Counted from the stretch's first letter, positions 48,489 through 60,561 are shown. The stretch is DNA of 64,000 bases from Salvator merianae (GCA_003586115.2 QVOM02000029.1:27387556-27451555); one strand, 5' to 3'. The notes: generated by a model from the letters alone, not told the origin. Made by a program: numbers and translations.

Positions 48489-48706
48489 GAGCCCAGTCAC
48501 ACCTATGGTTTAATCCAGCTTCAGTCCACTTTTGGATTAAAAGAACATGCCAGCAAACTGCCTAATCATTTTCTTTCCACATTATCTAACTCAAAGGTGG
48601 ATTTTCTGAGTTAGATAATGCTGAAATAAAACATTATTTCACTGATGTGCTCTCTCAGTCTGAAAGTGGACCGAAGCTGGATTAAAATTTAGTTGTGACT
48701 AGGCCC
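48489..48706. mobile_element. Palindromic MITE, copy 3 of 3, with TTT target duplication
   Basis: Termini GAGCCCAGTCACACCTATGG and TTTAGTTGTGACTAGGCCC. TTT lies on both sides (48486-48488 and 48707-48709). The centre has a perfect 14-bp inverted repeat, CATTATCTAACTCA...TGAGTTAGATAATG. 218 bp, non-coding. Confidence 0.88.
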
Positions 48707-48875
48707 TTTAGGTGCTACACTTCAAGACTCAGGAGCTAGGCATCCAGTCCTTGGAAGTCTGTTCAGCCATGTGGCCAAGCTGTGGGACAATGAGAAAGCC
48801 AAAATGCTCTTTGCCTGGATGATTTGGAGCCATAAAACTAGTGTGAAACCTTCTGGAGTTGTTTCTAAGTTGTTG

Positions 48876-49245
48876 ACTTTGAAGTTAGGAAATGCTAGAT
48901 AACCAAGAGTTGTGTTTATTTATATTATTTGTGGGTACTAATAGAAAAACAAGAAAAAAACTATGATTAGAATTATAATAAGTGTAGCTCAATTAGTGAT
49001 TATACAGCAATGGAAAATTGACTGCAAAAATGGTACAAAAATTAGCAGAAATAATATTGGATGATATGCAGAGTACAAGAAAAAGAAATTGTTAGGGAAC
49101 AAAGAACATTTTGGATTGTATGATATATGGAAAAAAGTAATTGATGCATATGATAAAATTAAAGAGCAATATGTAACAATTAGAAATGTGTTAGTTTGGA
49201 TTAAAGAACAAGAACTTTGAAGTTAAAAAATGCTGGATAACCAAG
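48876..49245. repeat. About 32-bp direct repeats flanking a 306-bp AT-rich insert
   Basis: ACTTTGAAGTTAGGAAATGC at 48876 and ACTTTGAAGTTAAAAAATGC at 49214 both continue TAGATAACCAAG or TGGATAACCAAG. This gives 32 bp with three mismatches. The insert (48908-49213) is A-rich and may be an L1-type 3' fragment (a TGGTACAAAAATTAGCAGAA segment), but its frame is broken. Confidence 0.6.
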
Positions 49246-50110
49246 TGGAAACTGTGCTTCAATGTTAGTAAGTGCAAGGTGATGTACATCTCCAAATTTT
49301 ACATATAAGATATGAAGTCTAAGCTTTTTGTGGCAGACCAAGAAAGAGATCTTGGAGTTCTGTTGGATAGCTCAAATCAACTCAGTGTGCAGCAGCAGTG
49401 AAGAAAGCAAATTCAATTTTGGGGATATTTAAGAAAGAAATAGAAAACGAATATGCAAGTATATTGTGCCTCTATATAAATCTATGGTGAGGCCACATTT
49501 GGAATATTGCATACAGTTCTGGCCACCACTCCGCAGAAAGGCTATTGTGGAACTCAAAAAAATTCAGAAAGGGCAACCAGAATGATGAGGGGGCTGGAAC
49601 AACTCCCTTATGAGGTCTAGGGCTATTCAGCCTTGAAAAGCAACATTAAGGTTGGACCTGATGGAAGTTTATGCATGGTGTGGGAAATATGGATAGAACC
49701 AGGGGTCACTGTCTCTCTCTGTTTTTTAAATCCAGTGAAACATTGGTCTATGGAACGTATTAGGAGAGGGGGTGTTGAAAGCCATCAGTCTGGATAACTT
49801 TAAAAGGGGCTGGACAAATTCATGGAGGACAGATGTATCAATGGCTACTAGAATTAATGCCTAGATATTGCCTCCAGGTTGGAGAGACAGGAGGTATGCT
49901 TCTAAAGGCCATTTGCACAGAGTCAGGAGCAAATGAAGATTTTGCCCTCACCTTCTGCTTGAAAATGCCCAGAAACAAATAGTGGACCGCTGTGCAAGAC
50001 AGGAAAGCTGGACTGGATGGGCTGTTTCCTGTGTTCGATGAACTCTGCCCCCAGTGTCAAACAAGATCCCCTGTGGCCTGATCCAGCAGGTCTTCTCCTA
50101 TGTTCTTATA
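49246..50110 (+). mobile_element. CR1/L3-type LINE, RT C-terminus through 3' tail
   Basis: Reading across frameshifts and stops: NVSKCKV, then QERDLGVLLDSS, then a GIL...VLATT region corresponding to the family's EYC.QFW motif, RATRMMRGLEQLPYE, and GLDKFMEDRCINGY. The tail has GCCTCCAGGTTGGAGAGACA and GGAAAGCTGGACTGGATGGG and ends TATGTTCTTATATTC. It is the longest CR1 copy in the window, about 865 bp, and inactive. Confidence 0.85.
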
Positions 50111-51485
50111 TTCAAATATATTGCTTCATCATCATGTAAGGCTGGGTATCCTTGATCTGCCTGAGTCCGGATCCTAGATGGTGGTTTTGACATGCAGATG
50201 CCTCAGTGGGAGGAGACATCAAGGCAGGCCACTTGCTAAAGACTCAACAAAGGTCTCACTGTGAACCATGAAGACACGGCCTCATATAATTGGAACAGGC
50301 CACTTAGGCTACTGAGTCCAAACTCTGGCTACATTTATCATCTTGGCTGTCATCCTGTGTTTTAGTGTCAAAACTAAAGTGTGGGTTGATTTTATCAGGC
50401 CCATTTTGGATTCAGCGGTTTGTGAAAAATGGCACATAAAAATTATTCTAGTAAGCAGTTGCCTGACAAGCTTGAGAAATGTTCTTACATACTAAGCTTG
50501 CTTAACATACCTTTCCTAGATCCATCCAGGATATGTACAAGTATTTTATTCCAGTGTCTTCTTGCATAGGTCATGCTCCAGCACATGTGCACTAAAAGGA
50601 ACTAGTATTCTGGAGCAAGCCATAAGTGTATTTTTGTATTTCTTTTCTGCTGCAATTCAGCTGTCCTTAATGCAGAAGAAAGAACAGGACAATTTGTACG
50701 AAAATGTTGAAGTTTGGAGATTGCCCCCCCTTCTTTGCTTCTATTACAAGTATTTCAAATATTGAATTGGCAGGCATGATGTGTGAAAAGAAGGCTAATG
50801 GGACTGTAATGTTATAGATACCAAGTAAGTGAAATCTGATCAACTGTGATATGTATCACCATATATATCTTTCAAGACCTCAAGCACATCTACATCATAG
50901 AAAAGTTGGACTTCTGACGTTTCTCAGTGTTTTTCTTTGTTTTCACTTTTATGAATTGGCTTTGAGCAACCAAACAATGGCCTTAGAGTGACAACCTTGG
51001 CTATGTCTCACTAACAAATACTACTATTAAAACTTTCATTTCTGGCCTTGGGGAAGGAAGAGAACAGGCAATCCTGGTAGACTCTTATTATTGCAGCGTT
51101 AGGCCTTGCTTACACAGCAAATCTTTTCCAGAAGTCTCCAAAGATAAAGTTGATCCAGGTTCCAGTTGCCTGATGTAGCCTTTAGTGGAGGTTCCTCACT
51201 CTAAAAAAGCTGTCAAAGATATTGTGCTAAGCCCTTGTGATATGACACAGCTAGAAGAAACATATCTGGCAAAACAGCAGAGCTCTTGTGTTGGCCAGAG
51301 TTCCTCCAACATCAGCCTGATTCTGTGACAGAAGAACATTGCTCCAATGTAATTAAGGTCCCTTCCAGGCATGGGACAATAGACTGCTCAGGGACCAAGA
51401 TGCAATGGGGCAAAAGTAATTTTCAATGACTCCAGGACAGAGGGACCATCACCAAAGAGAGATGAAAGAAACAAGTACAGTTGCA
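50111..51485. other. Intergenic, no feature recognised
   Basis: No recognisable repeat or conserved frame; the open frame at 50562-50765 has no domain signature. Confidence 0.35.
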
Positions 51486-51710
51486 GAATTATAGAATTGT
51501 GGTATTGGAAGGGTCCACCAGAATCATCTAGTCCAACCCTGTGTACTTTTCTAGAAATAAATGAAACAGGAATGCCCTGTCTGACTTGTTCTTGATAACC
51601 TCCAGAGATGGAGAACCCATAACCATCATAGAGAGGCTGTTCCACCATTAACATCTTATTACTAGGAATTTTTCCCCTCATATTCAATCAGAAACCAGGA
51701 AGGTGCAGCC
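51486..51710 (-). mobile_element. CR1 3' end, reverse orientation
   Basis: AGAATTATAGAATTGTGGTA, TTGGAAGGGTCCACCAGAAT, CATCTAGTCCAACCCTGTGT and CCTCCAGAGATGGAGAACCC form the classic CR1 3' terminus in reverse, with the AGAATTATAGAATT end repeats at 51486. Confidence 0.85.
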
Positions 51711-52760
51711 AGCATCAAGGACACTGTTTTGTATCCAATATCTCTAGACCTGCATCCAGACAGAGGAAATACAGCGCCATTTTGGCACTGCTATGGTGAG
51801 ATTGCCACACATATCTGTTTCAGAAAACAACGACTCTGATGGCGGGTTTTCTTGAAATAGCACCATCACTTACCTTTGCAAATGGAGCCACCATCATAGC
51901 CCTGGCCACCACACATGTGCATGGACCAGGAAAAGTCAGCTGTGCATGCATGGTGACGGTGTGGTGCATTTTCAGGTGTTTTGCACAGGCAAAATACCCA
52001 GAAGTGCATGTCACCCAAAAGTACACAGACAATGTGGTCCCCTGCATTGTCTAGTCAGCAGGCAATCATTCCAGAGGGTCTTTTCTCCAGAATATCACCT
52101 GTTTGCACTATATTTGGCGGGCATCTGGAGCCAGCCTAGTTCTGCTTTCTGTGGGTTTGAAAAATGGTTCTTGACACTTTTATGTGCCAGAATACTGATA
52201 GTTCCCTTTCAGTCTTTCTCTCTTCTCGATGGAACATCATCGTTCTCTCAAACTGAGTCCAAACTTCAGTGGCACTGAGCATTTCCAGGTAGAAGGGTGG
52301 GCACACAATGACCACATGCCCTGTGTCTTGCCTCAGAAGTGTGCCTAGGACGTGGCACAATTCACAAGGTTGTTAAGAGAACAGAATGAGGAACAAGAGA
52401 ATAACTTCACTACCCTGAGTCCTTTAGAAGAAAAAGGGGCTAAAGGCACAAACAATGCAAAGTGAAGTTCATTAAGATCACTTTCTCCACCACCCTCAGA
52501 GAATTATGTGCCATTGCAGTGACTAGGGCTTCATCCACATCATAATTATGGGGAGCACCTTCAGTCCCAAGGGGCAATCATACTTTAGGACCTTGAGGTG
52601 TGAAGTATCTAGTGAGGAATGGGGGATGATTTTACATATAGCATTCAATTTTTATATACATATATTTTGATTGTTTTGTTTGTCTTTCAATTGTATATGT
52701 TTCTTGTACTGCCCTTTGGCAAAAGGGGCATTAAAAATAAACACCATCATCATTATTGTT
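51711..52760. other. Intergenic, no feature recognised
   Basis: Overlapping short frames on both strands at 51820-52360 are chance frames. No family recognised. Confidence 0.35.
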
Positions 52761-52771
52761 GTTGTTGCTAT

Positions 52772-52798
52772 TACTACTACTACTACTACTACTACTAC
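52772..52798. repeat. (TAC)9 microsatellite after a TTG run
   Basis: Nine perfect TAC units, preceded by ATTGTTGTTGTTGC and by CATCATCATTATT. Confidence 0.97.
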
Positions 52799-52919
52799 TA
52801 TACTTACCCCATCAGTCCTACAGGCAGCCCCAGAGATGTGAAATCTCTGCAAGTGGAGGTACCCTGGGTGCAGAACCAAAATAGGTAAACTGGAATGCCT
52901 GGATTAAGGAGATAATTTA

Positions 52920-53415
52920 GGACCTGTCCGCACTTCCCAGTAGAGCAGACCAAGAACGGGTCTATGGTCCTCCCTTCCAGGTGCTGGTGTGGCTAAGGAA
53001 AGCCCCACCCCTCCTAGTATGCTCTGTCTGCACAGGATGAAATGTGGACTGGGCTAGAGTGCCCAAAATGCATTCTTCTGGTCTGGTCATTTGGTAGACT
53101 GGCATACTGGGGGTGATATACCAGACCACAGAGGCCTGCAGACACCACTCCTCTGTGGTCCAGTATACTACAGGGGATCCATTTCGGCACCACAAATGCC
53201 CCCCCCCCCATCAGTTCTGAAAGCCAAGAACTTTCATTCCTGAGCTTCGGAGTATTTGGATGCACCCCAGGCAGCTCCAAAGCTTTGTAGCCAGTGTGGG
53301 GGCTGATGCAAATCAGGCTGTCTCAGTGCAGATGTTATGTTCCGCACTAGGAACAATCCATACCAGCTTGGGATGAATGGCCTATTCCAGACCAGGTCAT
53401 CTCACTCTGAGCCAG
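52920..53415 (-). mobile_element. Non-autonomous DNA element, four-copy family, copy 3
   Basis: The terminus GGACCTGTCCGCACTTCCCA at 52920 has TTA to its left. The minus strand carries the family's blocks: CCACACCAGCACCTGG, CCAGACCAGAAGAATG, and an inverted pair GATATACCAGACCACAGAGG against CCTCTGTGGTCCAGTATAC. The distal end is decayed near 53340-53415 (GTTCCGCACTAGGAAC). The terminus is nearly the same as in the 15- and 37-kb elements. Confidence 0.7.
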
Positions 53416-53844
53416 GATAGTGAGGGTGGGGAGGGAAACAACCATAGTTATGGCTGTACATTGCCATGTACATAAAAGGGAAAAGGTATTGCCATGTATG
53501 TAAAAGAGGACATTAAATTAAGTTATCTTGAGATTGCCAAAGGAGCAGTCCATTCCACAGAATCATTGTAGGCAGGGGAATCAGGCATAAACCCCACACC
53601 ACGCACCGTAGCCTTTTCCAAGAGGAGATCATTTTAAATTGGTCTCCAGTGTGTTCCCCAGTGGTAGACTAGACCAGCCTCTTGTGTGAAGATGGCAGTA
53701 AGTGGCTAGTTCAGTTCTAACCATCACGCAAAGCCCTGTAGTATTTCACTGGGTTGCTGGCAATGGGCATCAGCAGTGGGCTGCTTGTGGGTTTCCCTGG
53801 CCAGCAATGAATATTAAGATCACATGATGGGGGCTGTCATGTAG

Positions 53845-54015
53845 TTCCACCTCTCAGATGTGTGAGGAGTGGTGATATGCAAAATGGCCTTTTCCATGGT
53901 GGCCCCCAGACTTTGGAACAGCCTCCTTCTGGAGGTATGACAGTCACCAACTTTATATGTCTTTTGACAATGTAACAAATATTGCATAATGATTTGTCAA
54001 AAATAAATAACAATA
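53845..54015 (+). mobile_element. L2-like LINE scrap
   Basis: A plus frame reads MAFSMVAPRLWNSLLLEV at about 53883-53938, followed by a short 3' end with AAAAATAAATAACAA. Same motif as PRLWNSLPPEI at 33.5 kb. Confidence 0.65.
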
Positions 54016-56473
54016 CCAACTACAGTCATTCTAAAAAGAATACAGTCATCTTTCTTCATGTTAAACAATTAAAAGAATACTTGATAAAATAAAAATGCAA
54101 TAAATGCTTCAGGAATAAAAAAATTAAGAGGCTGCTGTAATCATCATTTGAATGCTGGGGAGAAAAGAAATGTTTGCCTGATGGTAGAAAAATGTCAGTG
54201 TTGAAACCAGATGAACCCCCTCTTTGACAAAATATTCCACTAGTAGGAGCCACCACTAAAAAGGCTGCTTCTCCTACTGCCACTGTCTATATTTCTGGTT
54301 GAATCGTCACAGGAAGAAACATGTCCTGATCTTAAGGTTCTTCTTCACTTTTTCTCACCCAGTGCCTTCTGCAGCAACTTACCGTCATCTGTCCATCACT
54401 GATACCAGATGTGACATGAGCTGGTCATAAGCACAGATTTAAATTAAAGGTGGGAAGAAAATTTGGCCCCCATTTGCACAGGCCTATTGATCTATAAAGT
54501 AGTCTCAGTAAGTCTTTTGTGTACAGAGCCAATTACCCATAGATACTTAATACTGTATAAAATTTTCCAGTCTGAAAAATGCCTTTTCTTGAGAAACAGG
54601 ATGATGAATTGTAACTTGGCACACTTAAAGCTCCTTTTGAGCTCTGCACAAGGGTACATCTATGTCACTGTAAATGAGTCACATAGAAACATATTGTACT
54701 ATATCCTCCCGTCCAGCAGTTGACACAGACTCACAGGGGAGGGGGGAAAACCCCACTATCTGCCTGTTCCAAGCAAGTGGTTTTATAGTGAATATTTGTG
54801 AACTTGCCAGGTGCCTCGCACCACGGGCAAACAGTGGGGATTGAAGGTTTTCATCACATTATAATTGTGCCAGGTGAGTAACTATATCCCAGTAAGTTTT
54901 TGTAGAAATTGTGAAACTGACGAGCAATGAAACCCAGGAAACACACTGCACAACTTTCTGTAAATAATTGCTCTGTTCTTGCTTTTCTGTTTTCTGGTGT
55001 GTGGTTTTTTTGTTTTAACTTATAAACTATTTGGGGAAGCCATATGAAATTGTTATGAATGAATAAATAGGTTTGCATGATTTTTATATTGAGTCAGCTA
55101 ATTGGGCCACATCCAGCCCTGCACTACCTCCAGGCATTGGTATAGGACCACAACTGCCTCACCTGTCTCAGGTGGAACAGAGATATCAAGCTGAGTGTCT
55201 TCAGGATGATCTCCTAGCACCTTCGTATGAAGTATTTAAAAGCAGGGGGGAAAGATTGACTTCTGGGGAACCCCACAAGTGAATTTCCAGGGGAGGGACT
55301 ACAACGTCCCATGACTGCTTCTTGAAATCTGACACAGACGTGTGCAGATACAGCCTATAATTCCTTGTAGAATCAATAGCTGAAGATGCAGGGTATTTTT
55401 TTTCAACATATTTAGCTAGGAATAAATGACACTACATCTATATCTATGCAGAAATAAATACCACTATGCCTACATTTACCCAGCCTAGGATTGCACTATG
55501 ACATTTGAGGAGAATTCTACTTAGCAAATCTGCTCTGGATCTGATTTGGAGATAGAGGAAGTTGATTTAAAAAAGAAAAGAAAAGATACCCTGTTACCAT
55601 ATGATGCAGTAGCCTGTGGTGTACTATTATATAAAGATGATTTGAGCCAGATGGCCTTTTGTATTATTATTATTTTTATTTTTAAAGGAATACCAAATTT
55701 TCCATTTTGCCACAGCATCCTGCTCCCTAGAAATCCACTTCTGAAAATTGTCAAATGCTGCCATTTAATACTTGAGTCAGTCTGAGAGCTCTATTTGTTG
55801 CTGTGGAATGCTTGACTTCTAAAGAAACAGATGTTTCAGGTTAGCAGCAAGACAAGCTAAACAAGTGCATGCAAAAGCAGAGCACAAATAAATGTGTTTC
55901 ATTACAGTTATTTATAGCTGTCCGCAACTATCATCTTTTTTTATTTGAAAATTATTAAAACAATTACAATTACTTGGGTATACAGAGAAGAATGATTCAT
56001 GCTGCACAACACAAACATGTAACAAGTAGCCGCTTCTGCATCCTTTTTAAAAAGCTTTTTAAAATTAATTCTGCATCCATTTCCCAATGACTGGGGAATG
56101 ACAAGGGGAAGTGATTTACCCTCATATTGTGGTGCGACCTTGTTTCTGATGGAATGTCAGTGAAGAATATGCCACCTGCTTGTGGAACCAAGTAGATGCT
56201 ATTTCTAGATGCCATCAATAAATGAAATCCATTCTAGGACACCAGGAAGGAAAAATGGCTGCTCTTTGTAAGTTCTTGGTGCGGAATGGCAGAGTGTGGA
56301 ATCAAATTAATATTAGCTTCAGCAAGGAAAGCTATACAAAGTGTGATCTATAGTCAGAAAAGATGGCTTATTTAACAGAAGTGCCAGTGTTGGTGCTTTT
56401 GAACTAGTGGGTGGCTCTGTTATACCAGGAACTAACTATGGAGATCAGTTGCCTGGAGAGTGGCTTCTGGTGA
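54016..56473. other. Intergenic, no gene recognised
   Basis: AT-rich; nothing nameable. A fragment at 55485-55500 (CCTAGGATTGCACTATG) could be the end of the short repeat seen at 46.95 kb. Confidence 0.35.
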
Positions 56474-56900
56474 TGTCATCATGGGACCTTTCTGCACTGG
56501 GGAATAGACCAGACCATGGGTCCAGTCTAGGCCTCTGCTATCTGCACACTGGTGTGGACTACCACAGACCCCACTCCCCCTTAGTACAGCCTCTCTGCAT
56601 TGGACTAAGCTATGGTGACAAAATGGTGCTGTATTCTGCTCCACCAGCAAACCTTTCACAAGTAGTCCACAGGCGCAATGAGCACATACTATGTTCTGGT
56701 ATACCAAGCCTGAGCCGTTTTCAGCAGTGCACAAGGAAGCAGTGTCAGAATTGTACAAGGCTGGGAACTTCTAAGGCCAGGAACTTTCCTTACTGGCCTT
56801 TGAAGGCTGGGTTGTCCAGAAGGCGACCCTAGGATGAGTTGCCAACCCTGGGCGGAGGCATTCTGCCTTAGCATGGAATAGCCTTGGAGAATGTGGAAGC
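56474..56900 (-). mobile_element. Non-autonomous DNA element, four-copy family, copy 4 (most degraded)
   Basis: GGGACCTTTCTGCACTGGGG at the left, then ATAGACCAGACCATGGGTCC, CACACTGGTGTGGAC and TGCTCCACCAGCAAAC, and a right part with AAGGCCAGGAACTTTCC. The order matches copy 3. Both termini are mutated. Confidence 0.5.
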
Positions 56901-57179
56901 AGCCATACAGTCCCTAGAACAGAATGTGGAAATACTTTTCTTCTCCTTCTTCTGAACTATACCTGCCATGATCCTTATTCAGATCACTGTGGTTAAGGAT
57001 CATGGGAACTGCAGTCCTGAAATGAATGTTTCCAACTCTACTCTGGACCTCCCTGTCTAGAAGATCATAATCTGCCCTGCTGTATCATGCCTGAAGGCAA
57101 GTCAAGGAATAATGGACATACGTTTCAACAAATATTCCATTTGAATATATGGAACATTTGTCTTGCAATAAGGTCAGTT

Positions 57180-57355
57180 CAACATCAGAGCTTCTTACCT
57201 AGAGAGATCGTGGCTGTTCCCTTGATTGAGACAATCAAGCAGCACCTGGACAGCCATCAGCTGGAAGTGTTTTGATTTGGGTTCCATGGAGAAGGTGGTT
57301 GGACTCAGTGATAAAAATGGCCCCTTCCAATGCTAGGATTCTAGAGAGATTGTAC
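57180..57355 (+). mobile_element. CR1 3' end
   Basis: A frame reads IETIKQHLDSHQLEVF and stops. GGTGGTTGGACTCAGTGATA and CCCCTTCCAATGCTAGGATT, ending CTAGAGAGAT, form the CR1 3' terminal block in sense orientation. Confidence 0.8.
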
Positions 57356-57361
57356 TAGGCC

Positions 57362-57455
57362 TCCCCCCAAGACAGTTGTTATCAAACTGTGGTCCTCCAG
57401 ATGTTCCTGAACAACTCTCAGCAGAACGGGCATGGAGTTGAGAACCACTAACTTA
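57362..57455. repeat. Interspersed repeat of the TCCTCCAGATGTTC type
   Basis: AAACTGTGGTCCTCCAGATG, TTCCTGAACAACTCTCAGCA and GTTGAGAACCAC form a short repeat common in reptile DNA. A related scrap (GGATCATGGGAACTGCAGTC) lies at 56996. Confidence 0.55.
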
Positions 57456-57641
57456 AGATGGTCTTCCACTGCTTTGTGAAGAACTTTCTCCTTAGGCCTA
57501 TGACTTACCTACCTCTCAGAGTTTGCTCCCTTGGCACCACTCCAGGGTGTCAACATCCACCAGTACACAGTTCTTCTCAAGGCTCTGATTCTGCTCTGTA
57601 TGTAATTACAAACTTTGAGATGATCTCTTTGAAGACTCAGG

Positions 57642-57900
57642 CAGGTTCCACATAAGAGTGGAACCTGTACTTTCAATGAAGATCATTTTTAGGGGATCTT
57701 CATTTTTCTCAGTGTCCCCTGAAGTGGCAGCAGTGTGCTATTTGCATGCCTGCTGCTCCTCCAGGTGAGGGGAACACAATCTGGGAATTTTTATTTCCTG
57801 GTTCAGTGTTTCTACCTGTGGACTCCTTCGGAGAGCACAGGAAGTGATCATGGAAGTTGACCATTTTCCTGTGTTCTCCAAATCTAGAACAGACCAGGTA
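57642..57900. repeat. Serial hairpins, possible MITE
   Basis: CAGGTTCCAC/GTGGAACCTG is a perfect stem (57642-57667, 6-nt loop). It is followed by GAAGATC/GATCTTC (about 57680-57702) and by GGAGAGCACAGGAA against TTCCTGTGTTCTCC (about 57831-57880). No clear outer termini. Confidence 0.5.
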
Positions 57901-59218
57901 GGATGACTGAAAAAAGTACTAGCTGATTGCACCCTTAGTTGGGTATAGGATTGTAGCTTGGTTTATCTGTCACTTGGTGCCTCCAGAGAGAAAGAGGCAA
58001 TTAATTGCAGGATATAAAAAAGAGCCCACAGTTGCCTCTTGCCACCCCTGCTTGATGTGTAAGGTAATCACAGACCTTCACCTCTGTCTGCTGGCTCCGT
58101 CTGCTATCACTGCTTCTGCAAATACCTGAAAGTCAGCGAAGTGCCCACTCACTTTTTATGTGCTTGGCTACCTCAATATCATGGGACTCTATTGGGAATG
58201 ACACAATTACCTGTGGCATTCTCAGTACAGTTCCAGGAGAATCGTGTCTGGAGTGTGATTCAGATTCACGGCAGTTAATGGGAGTCATGAATTAAATGCT
58301 GGGAAATCAAAATACTGTCAGAACTGAGATAGTGTTTCTTGAGGCATTAGAAATCTTAAGAGAGTGAGAATTATTTGCTGATTTCTCAACTATACAGAAG
58401 AATCCTCTTGAAAATCTGGACTCATCTCAGAGTCTTATGTATCTCTCCAAATGTTTTTTTAACTAGAAACGTTGGGTGGACCTGGAATTAATAATACCAA
58501 AATACATATTTTTATCAGATAGAATAGTCTGCGCTAGATGACTTACTTGTTTTGTTTTGTTTAAATAACAGTGTATGTAGAAGTTTAATGAAAAACTCTG
58601 GGATTGGTCCCTTAAGATCTTAATTGGTGTTTTATAACAGAGAGTATTTATTAATTATTCCAAAATTGGGAATATGATCTGGAGGGTGTTGGATCTAGTT
58701 GGACAATGAAGTCCAATATGGAAACACCCATTCACTTCAATGGGCTTAGGCTCAAATTCTTATTATTTCCTGAAGTCTCTCCATTCTTTCCAGTGACTCT
58801 GGTTATATGGCTAATTCTCACTTCTATTTATTCTGGGAGATTCCTTTTTTCCGGTTTGGACGAGAGTGAATAACCCTAAATTCCACTGTGGGTGCCAAAC
58901 GCTGTTTTCCATTACTGGAAAAATAAAGGTCTGGCTTTTATTTGGGACTTGATAGGTCTTTTGGTTTCAACTCCTGCGTGAAGGTCTGAGCGCAGTTTAA
59001 ATTGCATAGCTTGCTCTTTTCCCCCTCCTTTCCTTTCCTTTTGTTGCGGGGAGGGACAGGAGGGGGCTTTCTGCTTTGCAGGTAGAATCTCAGAGCTGAT
59101 TCACGCTTTATGTGTCTTGAAACCCAGTCAAGACTGGTGCCCACATTAAAGTCGTGACTTGTGAAGGGAACAGTGGATCAAGTACATTTTCTTGCAACGG
59201 TTAGCCAGGGAGATAGAG
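57901..59218. other. Intergenic, no feature recognised
   Basis: No conserved frame; short polypyrimidine tract near 59018-59040. Confidence 0.35.
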
Positions 59219-59224
59219 AGGTGT

Positions 59225-59405
59225 TACCAAAGAACATAAGAAAGACCATGCTGGATTAGACCAGTAGCCTGTCTACCTAAATATCTGCCTCAGCTCTGTT
59301 TTTGACCATAATTCAGTGAAATTTGCCTTTATTTCTTTAAAACGTTTATATACCATTTGCTCTTTTAATACAAAATCCCAAAGCAGTTAACAATAAGTAC
59401 AGTAA
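59225..59405 (-). mobile_element. LINE tail fragments, reverse orientation
   Basis: AACATAAGAAAGACCATGCT and GGATTAGACCAGTAGCCTGT resemble the CR1/L3 tail start at 28.64 kb. Then TTATTTCTTTAAAACGTTTA and ATCCCAAAGCAGTTAACAAT resemble a second LINE 3' end. Confidence 0.5.
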
Positions 59406-59766
59406 AAATTGGGTGGGATTGGAATATATTTACACAGAGAATGCCTGCGCCTAGGAGATAATATGAAGTACCTCATAAGCGTCAGAAAGGAGCTACCCTA
59501 AAAGAAAAGGGCCATCTACAGAGCACTGCAACATGACATTCAGTAATTTAGGATTATATCACCCACTATAATGGAGGTAGCATTGACAGGTAGCCATTTA
59601 CAGCCCTATTTCTGTTCTCTAAGGCTGTGGTCTTATATGATATTTAATCAATTTCCAAGCCATCCTCTGCTTAGAGGGATCACACCCAAAAATGCATTTC
59701 TGTTTTTTCTCTGGACTATCCCTCCATGACTGCAACTATCCTATATTCTGATTATCCCACCACTGA

Positions 59767-60561
59767 GGGTGTGATCACACTGGCTCCATTTTGGTCGAAT
59801 GTCCTCGAGTATGCGGGTTTACTTGAGGCGACAGCTAAATATCCTCGTACACATTTACCCCCGAGTACTCGAGTCCACGCGCGCACCTTACCGTCATACT
59901 GTCTTCCGCAGGCGAATTAAGTTCCACCTCAGTTTCCTTAGCAACCGATGCTCTGCTCTGATAGGTCTGCTGACGGTGGTGACGTCCTTGGTTGTTAATC
60001 AGTCGCTTGGACTGGGGAGGGGAGGGAACCGCAAATGTTTTTTTCTCTCCCCGTCCCACCGCCTTGTCCTGTTTCCCCCCGCCGGGTCTCACACTTGGGA
60101 GGGGATGATCTTGGGGGTTGCAAAAGGGATGGGGCTCTCAAAAGGGATAGCTGCCCTCTCTTTATAGCACTTTCTTCTTCTCCCCGTGCCGTGCATAGCC
60201 ATAATACCGCCCAAGTATCGGCGGAAAGAACAATGGGAGCGGACGGCTGCAACACAAAAGGGGGCGTGGGATGCACAGGAACGCATGTACATGAGGGTGC
60301 GGGTAAGGAGGAACTCACACCAATCACATTTCCTCCAGCATTTTCGTCCCGCCCAACTTTTTTCTAATCCACATACTCTATACACGCCTGCCAAGATTTG
60401 AAAAGAAAAGTCGCTCCGAGAGTCAAAAGAAAGCGTCTGCAGAAAAGTCGCAGCCATGAGCCCTCGAGGCGACGCAAACACGACTTAAAGGGTAGGCTTT
60501 GTGGAAGCCCTGCCTTCCGTGCGACGGGAAGCCGACCCTTATAGCCCATCTGATCACACCC
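59767..60561. mobile_element. CpG-rich TIR DNA transposon with TGA target duplication
   Basis: Termini GGGTGTGATCACACTGGCT (59767) and AGCCCATCTGATCACACCC (ends 60561) are inverted to each other. TGA flanks both ends (59764-59766 and 60562-60564). 795 bp, much richer in CpG than its flanks, with CTCGAG-type palindromic motifs near 59800 and 59868. Overlapping frames on both strands (up to 130 codons) contain no transposase motif and are shadows of GC content. The 3-bp duplication suggests PIF/Harbinger. Confidence 0.85.

Noticed and set aside
59799..60549. Several 80-130-codon frames on both strands
   Set aside because: All lie inside the CpG-rich TIR element, overlap each other and show no transposase or other domain.
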